DNA of 64,000 bases from Lysinibacillus macroides (GTDB lineage Bacteria > Bacillota > Bacilli > Bacillales_A > Planococcaceae), in contig NZ_LGCI01000010.1 of NCBI RefSeq assembly GCF_001281525.1, forward strand, positions 1,048,051 to 1,112,050, read 5' to 3'. The number at the start of each line of letters is the position of its first letter. Within the stretch, counting starts at the first letter, position 1. Below are positions 27,952-36,316 of this stretch, piece by piece. The notes beneath the pieces are model-generated. The model was not told where the DNA came from. It worked only from the letters and a program-made list of their open reading frames with translations, and did not search any database. Position numbers and translations under genes: made by a program.

Positions 27952-28957
27952 TAAAAATTCCCTCCTTCCGTGCGACAATTTGTTCTTTTGATTGTAAGTG
28001 GCAAGCAACAAAATGATTATCTTGTACTTCTACTAGGTCAGGTGCTTTACTACGGCAAATATCTGTTGCCAATGGACAGCGAGAAGAAAAATGACAACCG
28101 CTATGTGGCATTGTTAAATCTGGTGGGCTACCTGGAATAGCTGGCAATCTCTGCTGCTCCTGTGTGCCCATTGTAATTTGAGATTCTAGCAAGCCCCATG
28201 TATATGGATGTAGCGGTTTTTCATAGAGCTGTCGAGTTGTTGTGGACTCTACTGTTCGCCCTGCATACATCACATTGACTTTGTCACATAGCTCCCAAAC
28301 GACACCTAAATCATGGGTAATCATAATAATGGCTGTGTCATGCTCCTGCTGCAATTTTTTCATCAAATCAAGAATTTGAGCCTGTACAGTTACATCCAGT
28401 GCCGTTGTTGGCTCATCGGCAATCAGTAACTTTGGATTACAGGCAAGGGCAATGGCAATCATAACACGCTGACGCATCCCTCCTGAAAATTCATGTGGAT
28501 ACATTTTTAAACGCTTTTCTGGCTCAGGAATACCCACCATTTTTAACATCTCAACCGCTTTTGCAGCCGCATCTTTCTTTGAAATCGTTTCATGCGCTTG
28601 AATTACTTCGATAATTTGATTGCCCACTGTGAGAACTGGATTCAAACTTGTAATAGGATCTTGGAAAATCATGGACATGTCATTGCCTCGTACATTGCGC
28701 ATGTCCTTTTCCGAAATGGCTAATAAATCGCGTCCATTAAAGTGAATTTTCCCATTTGTTATTTTTCCGGGCGGAGATGGAATTAAACGCATAAGAGCCG
28801 TGGCTGTCACACTTTTTCCAGAACCTGACTCCCCAACAATTCCTAGTGTTTCCTTCTTATTTAATTGTAAATTTACTCCATTAACAGCTTTCATTGTAGA
28901 GCCGCCACTTTTAAATTCTACTGTCAAGTTTTCTACATCTAGTAAACGTTCAGTCAT
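27935..28957 (-). CDS. Oligopeptide ABC transporter ATP-binding protein, OppD/DppD type
   Basis: The 340-residue ATPase has Walker A GESGSGKSV, Q-loop FQDPITSLNP, signature FSGGMRQR and Walker B LLIADEP. The C-terminal OppD extension holds the cysteine cluster (GCHFSSRCPLATDIC). An ATG six codons upstream overlaps the strong GGAGGTGG ribosome site, so 28957 is the likely start. It lies 18 bases after dppC and overlaps its partner ATPase. Together they power the dppBC pore in the inner membrane. Confidence 0.93.
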   Translation of the reverse strand: MTERLLDVENLTVEFKSGGSTMKAVNGVNLQLNKKETLGIVGESGSGKSVTATALMRLIPSPPGKITNGKIHFNGRDLLAISEKDMRNVRGNDMSMIFQDPITSLNPVLTVGNQIIEVIQAHETISKKDAAAKAVEMLKMVGIPEPEKRLKMYPHEFSGGMRQRVMIAIALACNPKLLIADEPTTALDVTVQAQILDLMKKLQQEHDTAIIMITHDLGVVWELCDKVNVMYAGRTVESTTTRQLYEKPLHPYTWGLLESQITMGTQEQQRLPAIPGSPPDLTMPHSGCHFSSRCPLATDICRSKAPDLVEVQDNHFVACHLQSKEQIVARKEGIFNATAQ

Positions 28958-28974
28958 GACTCCACCTCCTTCCA

Positions 28975-29841
28975 TTAAACTTTCATCTTCGGATCTAATG
29001 CATCACGCAAGCCATCCCCTAACAGGTTAATACCAAGCACTGTTAATAAAATACAAATACCTGAAAATGTCGCCATTTGGGGGTTTAATACTAAAAAGTC
29101 TTTCCCATCCTTTAAAATACTGCCCCATGAAGCTGTTGGAGGTTGAACCCCTAATCCTAAAAAGCTAAGGGCAGCCTCTGAAATAATAGCGCCTGCTGTA
29201 CTCATCGTGCCGTAGACAATTAAGGGAGCTAAGCAGTTCGGTAAAATATGACTAAAAATAATTCTTGTATGTGTAGCACCTAAAGAATGTGTTACTTCGA
29301 TAAATTCTTCCTCTTTTACGCTTAAAACCTGTCCACGAACAAGCCTTGCGAACCCTGGGATATTAGCAATGCCAATAGCAACAATAACATTGACAAGTCC
29401 TTGCCCTAATACCGTCATTAATGTAATGGCTAATAAAATAAATGGAAAGGCGAACAGTCCATCCATTGTACGCATGATAATAGAATCAATGCGACCACCA
29501 AAATATCCTGCCACTAAGCCAAGTAATGTTCCAAACACAGCACCAAAGAGCACCGCTGCAATCCCGACAATCATTGATATCCGTGTACCATAAACTAAAC
29601 GGCTAAACAGATCACGACCATAGTTATCCGTGCCAAGTAAGTGTCCGTCCGTATTCATGGGTAAAAATGATTTGCCAACAATCATTTCATTCGGTGGGTG
29701 GGTAGCAATCAACGGCGCAAAAATAGCTACAATGCCCATCAAGGTTACAATGAGTAGCCCAATTGATGCTAATTTATTTTTTAGCAACTTGCGCAATAAC
29801 GTATTTTTTCTCCTCGTTTCATTAACGATTGCTTGAGTCAT
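28975..29841 (-). CDS. Oligopeptide ABC transporter permease, DppC type
   Basis: The 288-residue permease has about six membrane helices. It starts with a cytoplasmic stretch (TRRKNTLLRKLLKNKLA) and a helix near 25-47, as usual for DppC. The LGTDNYGRDLFSRLVYG loop is family-typical, and the EAA loop EVTHSLGATHTRIIFSHILP (about 180-200) contacts the ATPases. It begins two bases after the end of dppB on the minus strand, so translation is coupled. Confidence 0.93.
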   Translation of the reverse strand: MTQAIVNETRRKNTLLRKLLKNKLASIGLLIVTLMGIVAIFAPLIATHPPNEMIVGKSFLPMNTDGHLLGTDNYGRDLFSRLVYGTRISMIVGIAAVLFGAVFGTLLGLVAGYFGGRIDSIIMRTMDGLFAFPFILLAITLMTVLGQGLVNVIVAIGIANIPGFARLVRGQVLSVKEEEFIEVTHSLGATHTRIIFSHILPNCLAPLIVYGTMSTAGAIISEAALSFLGLGVQPPTASWGSILKDGKDFLVLNPQMATFSGICILLTVLGINLLGDGLRDALDPKMKV

Positions 29842-29843
29842 TG

Positions 29844-30806
29844 TTATTTTTTCCCCCCATCCGATTCAAGATTGACCTTAGGATTGACGACCTTATAAAG
29901 CACATCGACTACTAAATTAATCAGTACAAAGATGAACGCAATGAAAATAACAGTTCCCTGTACCACCACAAAATCACGTTTATCAATTGCATCTACAATT
30001 AGTCGCCCCATTCCAGGCCAACTAAAAATGGTTTCTGTTAAAACAGCACCACCCAGTAAATTAGAAATCTGCATACCTAATACTGTCAAAATGGGCGTTA
30101 GCGCATTTTTAAAGGCATGCTTGCCAATCACTAAATATTCTTTAATTCCTTTAGAGCGAGCTGTTTTAATATAATCTTGCGAAATTACCTCTAGCATGCT
30201 TGACCGTGTAATACGTGCAAATGTCGCCATTGGAATCGTTGCTAAAGCAAATGCTGGCAAAATTAAATGCTTTAAATAGCTCCATAAACCATCGCTTAAA
30301 TTCCCCATGCCCGTAGCAGGGAACCAACCAAGATTAACGCTAAAGAACAGAACGAGCATAATTCCCAACCAGAAAATCGGCATGGATACGCCCACTAATG
30401 ACACAAGCATAACAATATAATCAATAATGGTATTTTGTTTCCTAGCTGCTAATATTCCTGCTGGGATACCTACCACGACCGCTATTAATAACGCTGCCAA
30501 TGCTAGTACAACTGTGTTAGGAAACCTCTCAAGGATAAGCCCAATGACAGACTCACTATAAGAATAGGAATATCCTAAATTTAATTGTGCTAAGTCTCCT
30601 ACATATGAAATAAATTGCGAAGGCATTGACTTATTTAACCCTAACTCTTCTCTTAAATTCTCTACATCTTCCACACTTGCCTGTGGTCCAAGCATGACTG
30701 AAGCTGGATCACCAGGAATCATCCGCGTAATAATAAAAACGATGATTCCGACTACTAGCAGTGTGGGGATTAGATTTACTAACCTTTTTAAAATAAATGA
30801 GCCCAT
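29844..30806 (-). CDS. Oligopeptide ABC transporter permease, DppB type
   Basis: The 320-residue permease has six membrane helices, an N-terminal anchor (FILKRLVNLIPTLLVVGIIV) and the long periplasmic loop containing PGDPASVMLG typical of DppB. The EAA loop is about residues 205-225 (YIKTARSKGIKEYLVIGKHA). It is the first gene of the minus-strand operon and forms the pore with DppC. A GGAGG site precedes the ATG. The gene for the binding protein is not here but divergent on the plus strand. Confidence 0.93.
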   Translation of the reverse strand: MGSFILKRLVNLIPTLLVVGIIVFIITRMIPGDPASVMLGPQASVEDVENLREELGLNKSMPSQFISYVGDLAQLNLGYSYSYSESVIGLILERFPNTVVLALAALLIAVVVGIPAGILAARKQNTIIDYIVMLVSLVGVSMPIFWLGIMLVLFFSVNLGWFPATGMGNLSDGLWSYLKHLILPAFALATIPMATFARITRSSMLEVISQDYIKTARSKGIKEYLVIGKHAFKNALTPILTVLGMQISNLLGGAVLTETIFSWPGMGRLIVDAIDKRDFVVVQGTVIFIAFIFVLINLVVDVLYKVVNPKVNLESDGGKK

Positions 30807-30833
30807 CTTAGCAAGACCTCCTTTTCATTATTA

Positions 30834-30856
30834 GAATCAGTGATTCATATTGTGAA
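30834..30856. promoter_or_regulatory. Candidate operator 1 of the catabolic divergon
   Basis: A 23-base element begins GAATCA and ends TTCATATTGTGAA. The same element, with three differences, recurs at 30976-30998. TTCA-n5-TGAA forms an inverted repeat inside it. It lies downstream of a possible minus-strand promoter (TTTACA, 18 bp, TAGTAT on that strand) that would serve dppBCDF, so a bound repressor would block that operon. Confidence 0.65.
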
Positions 30857-30975
30857 TAACTACATACTACACCCCACACTAATTGTTTGTAAATATATTT
30901 TTTCTGAATTTTTATAATTTTTTATTTACTTTCTATTTACAAATGTGCTACTTTTATTTCGAACCTATCATTTTT

Positions 30976-30998
30976 GAATCAACGGTTCATATTGTGAA
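30976..30998. promoter_or_regulatory. Candidate operator 2 of the catabolic divergon
   Basis: This is the second copy of the 23-base element (GAATCA...TTCATATTGTGAA), 20 of 23 positions identical to the copy at 30834-30856 and in the same orientation. It lies just before the ribosome site of the binding-protein gene, downstream of a possible plus-strand promoter. The local IclR regulator is the obvious candidate to bind both. Confidence 0.65.
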
Positions 30999-31023
30999 AC
31001 ACAAACTAAGGAGGCAAGTATGT

Positions 31024-32631
31024 ATGAAGAAAATAAACGTAAAAAAATCCTTACTTCTATTGTTTTTAACTTTAATGCTTGGTGTTTTAGCTGCTTGTGG
31101 TGGTAATACAGAGAAAGATAGTTCATCAGATGAAAAAGGCGGAGAAACAGCTGCTAGTGAGGGCGGCACATTAAATATTGGTCTTTCAGCAAATGCCAAA
31201 ACATTTGACCCGATCAAATATACAGGCGTTTACGAATCACAGGTCATGCGCCAAATGGGTGATACATTAGTGGTGTATAACAAAGACCTATCTGATATTA
31301 TTCCTTCATTAGCAACTGAGTGGAATGTTTCAGATGATATGTTAGTTTATACATTTAAGCTACGTGAAGGTGTAAAATTCCAAAAGGGTGAGTACCAAGA
31401 CGGTCGTGAGATGACGGCTGAGGATGTGAAATATTCTTTAGAGCGCTCTGCAAAAGAATCCGCTATGAATCGTTTAAGTGGTGTAACAGAGGTAAAAGTG
31501 TTATCGGATTATGAAGTCGAAATTCATCTAGCTACACCGAATGCTGCCCTACTTGCTATGTTAACAGATGCAGGGAATATCATTATTCCAAAAGAAGAGG
31601 TTGAAGGCTGGGGCGATAATTTCTCTGAGCATTTCGTGGGTACTGGTCCATTCCAATTAACAGATTGGAAGAAAGATCAAGAAGTAAAACTTGTTCGCAA
31701 TGATACTTACTGGGGCGATAAACCTCACGTTGATCATGTAACAATGAAATTTATTTCTGATCAAAATATGATGACAAACGCATTACGCTCTGGCGATATT
31801 GATATCGCGATGGATGTTAAAGGGCAAAACCGTGAAATTATCAACCAAGATAGCAATCTTGAGCTTTTAACAAATCCAGGTTTATCCATTGTTTATCTTG
31901 ATTTGAATAATAAGGTAGGTCCGACTGCTGACAAACGTGTTCGTGAAGCTATTTATATGGCCACAAATGTTGAGGAAATTATTTCTGGCGTTAACCAATG
32001 GGGTGGCGGTGATGTTTCTTATTTACCATTACCACCAGGTTCATGGGGTTATGATGAGGCATTAGTGGATTTAGTACCAAAATATAACCCTGAAGAAGCA
32101 AAAAAATTATTAGCAGAAGCTGGCTATGCTAATGGCTTTAAAACAGAAATTTTTGTATCTGAAGCACGTGTTCCTTATGCAACAATTTTCCAAAGCCAAT
32201 TAAAAGAAAACTTAAATATTGATGTTGAAATTAAAGTGCTTGAATGGGGTACTTACAGTGATACTGTCGCAAAAGGAAATGCCCCAATGAATATTGGTGG
32301 CTGGACTTGGTATCCAGATCCATACTTCTTCCTATATCAACTGTTCCACACAAACCAAATTGGTGCGTTAGGTAATGGTAAAGGCTACAGCAACCCAGAG
32401 GTGGATAAATTATTAGAGCGTGCCGTATCAGAAACAGTGGTACAAGAAGAACGTGCAACATTATACCAAGAAGCATTAAAGCTGATTTTAGCTGATGTTC
32501 CACGTATTGAATTAGAGGCAACACAAACGGTTGCAGGTGTAAACAAAAAAGTACAGGGCTTTGAGGTTTCTGCTGATAACTCCGTACAAATTGTACATCC
32601 AAATGGTACGAACGTATCTATTTCTAAATAA
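31024..32631 (+). CDS. Oligopeptide-type ABC transporter substrate-binding lipoprotein
   Basis: The 535-residue protein starts with a lipoprotein signal peptide ending LGVLAACGG; the cysteine near residue 24 should carry the lipid. The rest is a family 5 solute-binding protein (SBP_bac_5), with the typical start LNIGLSANAKTFDPIKYTG and the VGTGPFQL segment. The frame is open 47 codons further upstream, but AAGGAGG is 9 bases before the ATG at 31024. It should capture a peptide-like substrate and deliver it to the divergently encoded DppBCDF. It leads the plus-strand half of the divergon. Confidence 0.92.
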   Translation: MKKINVKKSLLLLFLTLMLGVLAACGGNTEKDSSSDEKGGETAASEGGTLNIGLSANAKTFDPIKYTGVYESQVMRQMGDTLVVYNKDLSDIIPSLATEWNVSDDMLVYTFKLREGVKFQKGEYQDGREMTAEDVKYSLERSAKESAMNRLSGVTEVKVLSDYEVEIHLATPNAALLAMLTDAGNIIIPKEEVEGWGDNFSEHFVGTGPFQLTDWKKDQEVKLVRNDTYWGDKPHVDHVTMKFISDQNMMTNALRSGDIDIAMDVKGQNREIINQDSNLELLTNPGLSIVYLDLNNKVGPTADKRVREAIYMATNVEEIISGVNQWGGGDVSYLPLPPGSWGYDEALVDLVPKYNPEEAKKLLAEAGYANGFKTEIFVSEARVPYATIFQSQLKENLNIDVEIKVLEWGTYSDTVAKGNAPMNIGGWTWYPDPYFFLYQLFHTNQIGALGNGKGYSNPEVDKLLERAVSETVVQEERATLYQEALKLILADVPRIELEATQTVAGVNKKVQGFEVSADNSVQIVHPNGTNVSISK

Positions 32632-32640
32632 TTAAACTGG

Positions 32641-32668
32641 AAAAGTGGAGATGCTCGTCTCCGCTTTT
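32641..32668 (+). terminator. Stem-loop between binding protein and amidohydrolase genes
   Basis: AAAAGTGGAG (32641-32650) pairs with CTCCGCTTTT (32659-32668; one G-T pair), followed by CTCTTC. With no long T run it is probably a partial terminator or RNA end that favours high binding-protein expression over the enzymes downstream. Confidence 0.5.
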
Positions 32669-32694
32669 CTCTTCATAAGGAGAGATCTGATCCG

Positions 32695-33765
32695 ATGACT
32701 CGCTATATAAATGGACTTGTTTTTAATTCTGAGACTCGCAACTTTACTAAACAATCGTTTCAAGTACAAGGGCAATACTTCGAACCAGCTACTAGCACAA
32801 CCAAAACAGAATTAGATTTAGACGGCTACTATATTACACCGGGCTTTATCGATAGCTGTTCACAAATCGGTCTAGCCGAAATTGGGATTCGTTGGGAGGG
32901 CGATGATAGCTATGAATTCGACTCACACCTACAATATTCTGTAGTCGATGGCATTTATCCATTCGATGCAGCATTTCAAAAAGCTGTCTCCCATGGAGTA
33001 ACAGCATCTCATATCGTTCCCTCTCCTAAAAGCTTGATTGGTGCAAAAACGGCTATCATTCATCATGCACATACAACAGTTGATGAAATGATTATTTCAA
33101 AGGATGTGGCGTATTCCTTTTCTATCGGACATCAGGCAAAAAGCACATTTTTTACTGAAAAGAAAAAGCCGCTAACTCGCATGGGGATCGCCAAAATTTT
33201 AAGAGAAACATTACAGCAAATTCAGCAGCAAGAGCCGCTAATTAAAAAAATTGTTATACGAGCACATAAAGCCGTCGATCTTGAATTGGTGAGCCGTCTT
33301 CAACAAGAATTTAGCTCGATTTTCGATTTTCATGTTATTCATGGTACTGAGGCTCCGCTACTTCAGGAGACATCCTTCAATACGATGATTGCTGGCCCAA
33401 CATTTCGATATATCGAGCATAACGAGATGATGGCCCTATCACCAAAACTGTATCACCAGCTGTCCAAGCACAATATACCATTTGTTTTTTGTACAGACCA
33501 CCCTGTTAGTAGCACCTCTCACCTAATATTAGAAGGCTGCTTAGCTATAAGAGAAGGTATGACACGCCAGGATGTGCTGTATGCTCTGACAACAGGCGCT
33601 GCAAATTTCCTTGGTATCGCCCACCAAACTGGTGCTATTTGTGAGGGTCTTCTTGCGGATTTTGTGATTTGGGATAAGCATCCATTAGATTTAGATGCAC
33701 AGGTTGTGGCAACTTTTATTAAAGGGACAAAAGTTTATGCACGGGAAGAAGGGTTGACACAATGA
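32695..33765 (+). CDS. Amidohydrolase-family protein lacking the HxH metal motif
   Basis: The 356-residue protein is a clear paralogue of the next gene and of the amidohydrolase superfamily. Its first beta strand reads TPGFIDSCSQIGL, where active members have H-x-H; here C55 and Q57 replace the two histidines. Other ligands are still present: HKAVDLELV, VIHGTEA and the aspartate in FCTDHP. The frame is full length and overlaps the next gene by four bases (ATGA), which argues against random decay. It may be a one-metal enzyme, or an inactive partner of the neighbouring active enzyme. Confidence 0.75.
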   Translation: MTRYINGLVFNSETRNFTKQSFQVQGQYFEPATSTTKTELDLDGYYITPGFIDSCSQIGLAEIGIRWEGDDSYEFDSHLQYSVVDGIYPFDAAFQKAVSHGVTASHIVPSPKSLIGAKTAIIHHAHTTVDEMIISKDVAYSFSIGHQAKSTFFTEKKKPLTRMGIAKILRETLQQIQQQEPLIKKIVIRAHKAVDLELVSRLQQEFSSIFDFHVIHGTEAPLLQETSFNTMIAGPTFRYIEHNEMMALSPKLYHQLSKHNIPFVFCTDHPVSSTSHLILEGCLAIREGMTRQDVLYALTTGAANFLGIAHQTGAICEGLLADFVIWDKHPLDLDAQVVATFIKGTKVYAREEGLTQ

Positions 33766-34904
33766 TTATTTATCATCATGCAAAGTTTCTGACAGTCAAT
33801 GAACAAAACGATACTTGTGAACAGTTGTGGGTCAAGGAGGGACGTATTGTCTATATAGGTCCTGCTAAAGAGGTTCCTCCCAATGCTGAATTAGTTGATC
33901 TACAAGGGGCTTATGTTACACCAGGGTTAATTGATATTCATGCCCATGTTGGCACATGGGCTGAGGTAACGGAAGATATTAATGATGCCAACGAATATAG
34001 TGAACCCTTTACACCGCTGATGCATGCTTTAGATAGTGTAGATATTCGCCATTTTTCCTTTCAACATGCCCTTGAAGGCGGCGTGACGACTGTGCAAACT
34101 GGGCCAGGCAGTGCCAATGTTATTGGCGGTATTTGGAGCATCCTTAAAACAGCAGGACCTACCCTTGCCTCTCGTGTTTTAGTAGAGCGCAGCGGTTTAA
34201 AGGGAGCTTTAGGCGAAAATCCAAAGAATGTCTTTGGCAATCAATATAAACGTAAGCCTATGACGCGCATGGCTATTGCCCAGCTTTTACGGGATGGGTT
34301 CCAACGTGCCAGTCAACTCAATGAACAACAACGAGCAGAACAAATTAAGCAAAATGGAGAGTTACGTCCATTTATTGAGGTGCTTCGAGGCGACATGCCC
34401 CTTCGCCTTCATTGTCACAGAGCAGATGACATTATGACAGCTATTAGGATTGCCAAAGAATTTAATGTGAAGCTTCATTTAGAGCATTGCACAGAAGGCT
34501 ATCTCATTGTCGAGACTGTTAAAAATAGTGGCTTTCATGCAACGCTTGGTCCCTATATGTTAACGCCATCTAAATATGAAACGCGTCATTCCACACCAGC
34601 AATTGCAGCCATTTTTAAAGAGCATAATATTCCATTTGCCATCATGACAGATCATCCATTTGTACCAATTCAATACTTAAAATATTGTGCCACTGAAGCC
34701 ATTCGTTATGGTTTAGATAAGGAAACAGCTTTAAAAAGTATTACGATCAATGCTGCTAAGCTCGTACAGCTAGATCATCGCATTGGTAGCCTTGAGGAGG
34801 GCAAGGATGCTGATTTTGTTGTTTGGTCGCACCCTATTTTTGAAACAGAAGCAAAGGTTTTACAAACTTATGTAAATGGACAAAAATATTACGAAGCGGA
34901 GTGA
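33762..34904 (+). CDS. Metal-dependent amidohydrolase
   Basis: The 380-residue protein has the complete amidohydrolase set: H60-x-H62 in TPGLIDIHAHVGTW, a histidine in LHCHRADD (about 217), one in LEHCTEG (about 240) and the aspartate in MTDHPFVP (about 300). The C-terminal beta sandwich ends in the usual EEGKDADFVVWSHP. It belongs to the imidazolonepropionase/dihydroorotase-like group of uncertain substrate, with GPGSANVIGG typical of that group. It should hydrolyse a cyclic amide or a peptide-like C-N bond of the imported compound. It overlaps the preceding paralogue and is 6 bases from aroM. Confidence 0.87.
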   Translation: MIIYHHAKFLTVNEQNDTCEQLWVKEGRIVYIGPAKEVPPNAELVDLQGAYVTPGLIDIHAHVGTWAEVTEDINDANEYSEPFTPLMHALDSVDIRHFSFQHALEGGVTTVQTGPGSANVIGGIWSILKTAGPTLASRVLVERSGLKGALGENPKNVFGNQYKRKPMTRMAIAQLLRDGFQRASQLNEQQRAEQIKQNGELRPFIEVLRGDMPLRLHCHRADDIMTAIRIAKEFNVKLHLEHCTEGYLIVETVKNSGFHATLGPYMLTPSKYETRHSTPAIAAIFKEHNIPFAIMTDHPFVPIQYLKYCATEAIRYGLDKETALKSITINAAKLVQLDHRIGSLEEGKDADFVVWSHPIFETEAKVLQTYVNGQKYYEAE

Positions 34905-34910
34905 GCACTA

Positions 34911-35582
34911 ATGAGACATTCAAAAATTGCCATTGTCACAATTGGTCAAGCCCCTCGCAAAGATATGGCGGAGGATATTCAGCAATTACGAGAAGCAGGT
35001 CTGCAAGTTCAGGAAGTTGGTGTCCTTGACTTACTTTCTCCTTCTGAAATTGCTACACTTGCACCGTCAAGTGTAGATACAGATATTTTAGTGACGCTCC
35101 TTACAAATGGTCAACAAGTAAAGCTCAGTAAGCAAAAGCTCATGCCCTATATTCAGACATGCATTAGCAATCTTCATGAATTCACTTGGGTATTACTTAT
35201 GTGTACAGGAGATTTTACAAATAAATTACCCTTTAAAAATCTTTTACTACCGGATCGTATGATGATTAACTTAGTAAAAGGTTTACAGACAGAACTTGTG
35301 CTCGGCTTAATTGGACCTGAGCCTGATCAACAAACAACTGTTGCAGAGAAATGGCAAAAAGCTCAATTTGCTGTGAGCTTTTCGGCAAGCTCCCCTTATC
35401 ACTTCAATGCACAGGATTTATTGACAAAGGCCCAGCAATTAGAAGATCATGGAGCAGATTTGCTTATTCTGGATTGTATGGGTTACTCCACAACGATGAA
35501 AAATACGATCAAGGATAAACTCAATATACCAATAATCGTTCCTAGAGAAGCTGTTTTTACCATCCTAAAAGCTATTTGTTAG
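34911..35582 (+). CDS. AroM-family protein with racemase-like cysteine pair
   Basis: The 223-residue protein starts IAIVTIGQAPRKD, typical of the AroM family, whose function is not established. Two cysteines, C98 in LLMCTGDF and C189 in LILDCMGY, lie in settings much like the catalytic cysteines of hydantoin and Asp/Glu racemases (CFGDP and GCAGM in those). A cofactor-independent racemase or isomerase is therefore possible; this is inference. It ends the plus-strand operon of the divergon, six bases after the amidohydrolase gene, and a terminator follows. Confidence 0.8.
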   Translation: MRHSKIAIVTIGQAPRKDMAEDIQQLREAGLQVQEVGVLDLLSPSEIATLAPSSVDTDILVTLLTNGQQVKLSKQKLMPYIQTCISNLHEFTWVLLMCTGDFTNKLPFKNLLLPDRMMINLVKGLQTELVLGLIGPEPDQQTTVAEKWQKAQFAVSFSASSPYHFNAQDLLTKAQQLEDHGADLLILDCMGYSTTMKNTIKDKLNIPIIVPREAVFTILKAIC

Positions 35583-35586
35583 GAGG

Positions 35587-35619
35587 AAAAAAGGTCACTG
35601 CTCGTTTAGTGACCTTTTT
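35587..35619. terminator. Terminator after aroM
   Basis: AAAAAAGGTCACT (35587-35599) pairs with AGTGACCTTTTT (35608-35619). The convergent gene that ends at 35625 may use it from the other side. Confidence 0.88.
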
Positions 35620-35624
35620 CTTAG

Positions 35625-35942
35625 TTAGACGCGCTTATTAAAATAAGGAAGTTGCTCAACAAATGCTTTTGTATCATCATCCCCATATTCATGGACTAAT
35701 GCATAAATCTTCATCAATCTTCGGTCAATCTCATCATTTTCTTTATCTAAGTGATATTGGATATAGGGTAGCTGTGCACGCCATGCATTGGAGATTTCTA
35801 ATAGCTGCATTTGCTGAAAAATCTTTTCAAAAACATTTAATGCTTGTCGGTCAATATTAAGCTCGAAATTCCAAGGCCCTGCATATGGATTTGTATAAAA
35901 GGTTCTATTAGCAAGTGAAAAATATATACGCTGACGCTCCAT
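35625..35942 (-). CDS. Hypothetical 105-residue protein
   Basis: I do not recognise this gene. The product is soluble, rich in aromatic residues and mostly helical in appearance (ALNVFEKIFQQMQLLE, IDRRLMKIYALVHEYG). It has no signal peptide, membrane helix or cysteine. A GGAGTG site lies near the ATG. It is a single gene, convergent with aroM. Codon use is like the neighbouring housekeeping genes, so it is probably real. Confidence 0.65.
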   Translation of the reverse strand: MERQRIYFSLANRTFYTNPYAGPWNFELNIDRQALNVFEKIFQQMQLLEISNAWRAQLPYIQYHLDKENDEIDRRLMKIYALVHEYGDDDTKAFVEQLPYFNKRV

Positions 35943-36040
35943 CTTGATGCTTCACTCCTTTTTCCATAGTATGGAGGAAGAATGATTATTTTATTCATTG
36001 AAATGTGTGATAAGCAAAGGTATTGCGTACTATTTAGTTA

Positions 36041-36235
36041 TTAGAGGAATTTCGTAATGAGCTACTCCGTTTTGATTGTATCGGTGATAACATGAATGAA
36101 TGACGAACAAAGGTAGCTTCTAATATTCATCGTATTCTATATTTTCATGATCAGCATGATCGCTTTATCTTAACAAAGAAAACGCAAGAAACAGCATTAC
36201 AATATCAAATCGCACACAATATCATTAATAAATAA
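36041..36235 (+). pseudogene. Remnant of a HigB/RelE-type toxin gene
   Basis: Two frames together spell a decayed type II toxin of the RelE/HigB (Gp49-like) group: LRFDCIGDN in one frame (stop TGA near 36101), then SNIHRILYFHDQHDRFILT, KKTQETALQYQIAHNIINK in another up to TAA at 36233-36235. Intact members read like LRFDGIGNN...RIFYFH...FILLHGFVKKTQKTP. The start, the middle frame and several residues are lost, so no toxin can be made. Confidence 0.6.
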
Positions 36236-36316
36236 AAGACACTGGGATTAACACACCAAGACCTTACAGAACATGTCAATAAGCACTAAAGCGTGATTTC
36301 ACGTATTGGCATAGTC
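36236..36316 (+). pseudogene. Remnant of an XRE-type antitoxin gene
   Basis: Directly after the toxin relic, TLGLTHQDLTEHVNKH, a stop codon, then SVISRIG is read. This is the helix-turn-helix core of XRE/HigA antitoxins (intact form LGLTQQDLAERV...QSVISRIE). No start and no C-terminal part remain. Gene order (toxin, then HTH antitoxin) fits HigBA. The sequence 36317-36660 shows only a hairpin (36370-36414) and a 28-codon open frame at 36427 that I do not recognise. Confidence 0.55.

Noticed and set aside
30883..31023. 47-codon extension before the peptide-binding lipoprotein
   Set aside because: It would bury the lipoprotein signal peptide and the operator; the ATG at 31024 has AAGGAGG at the right distance.
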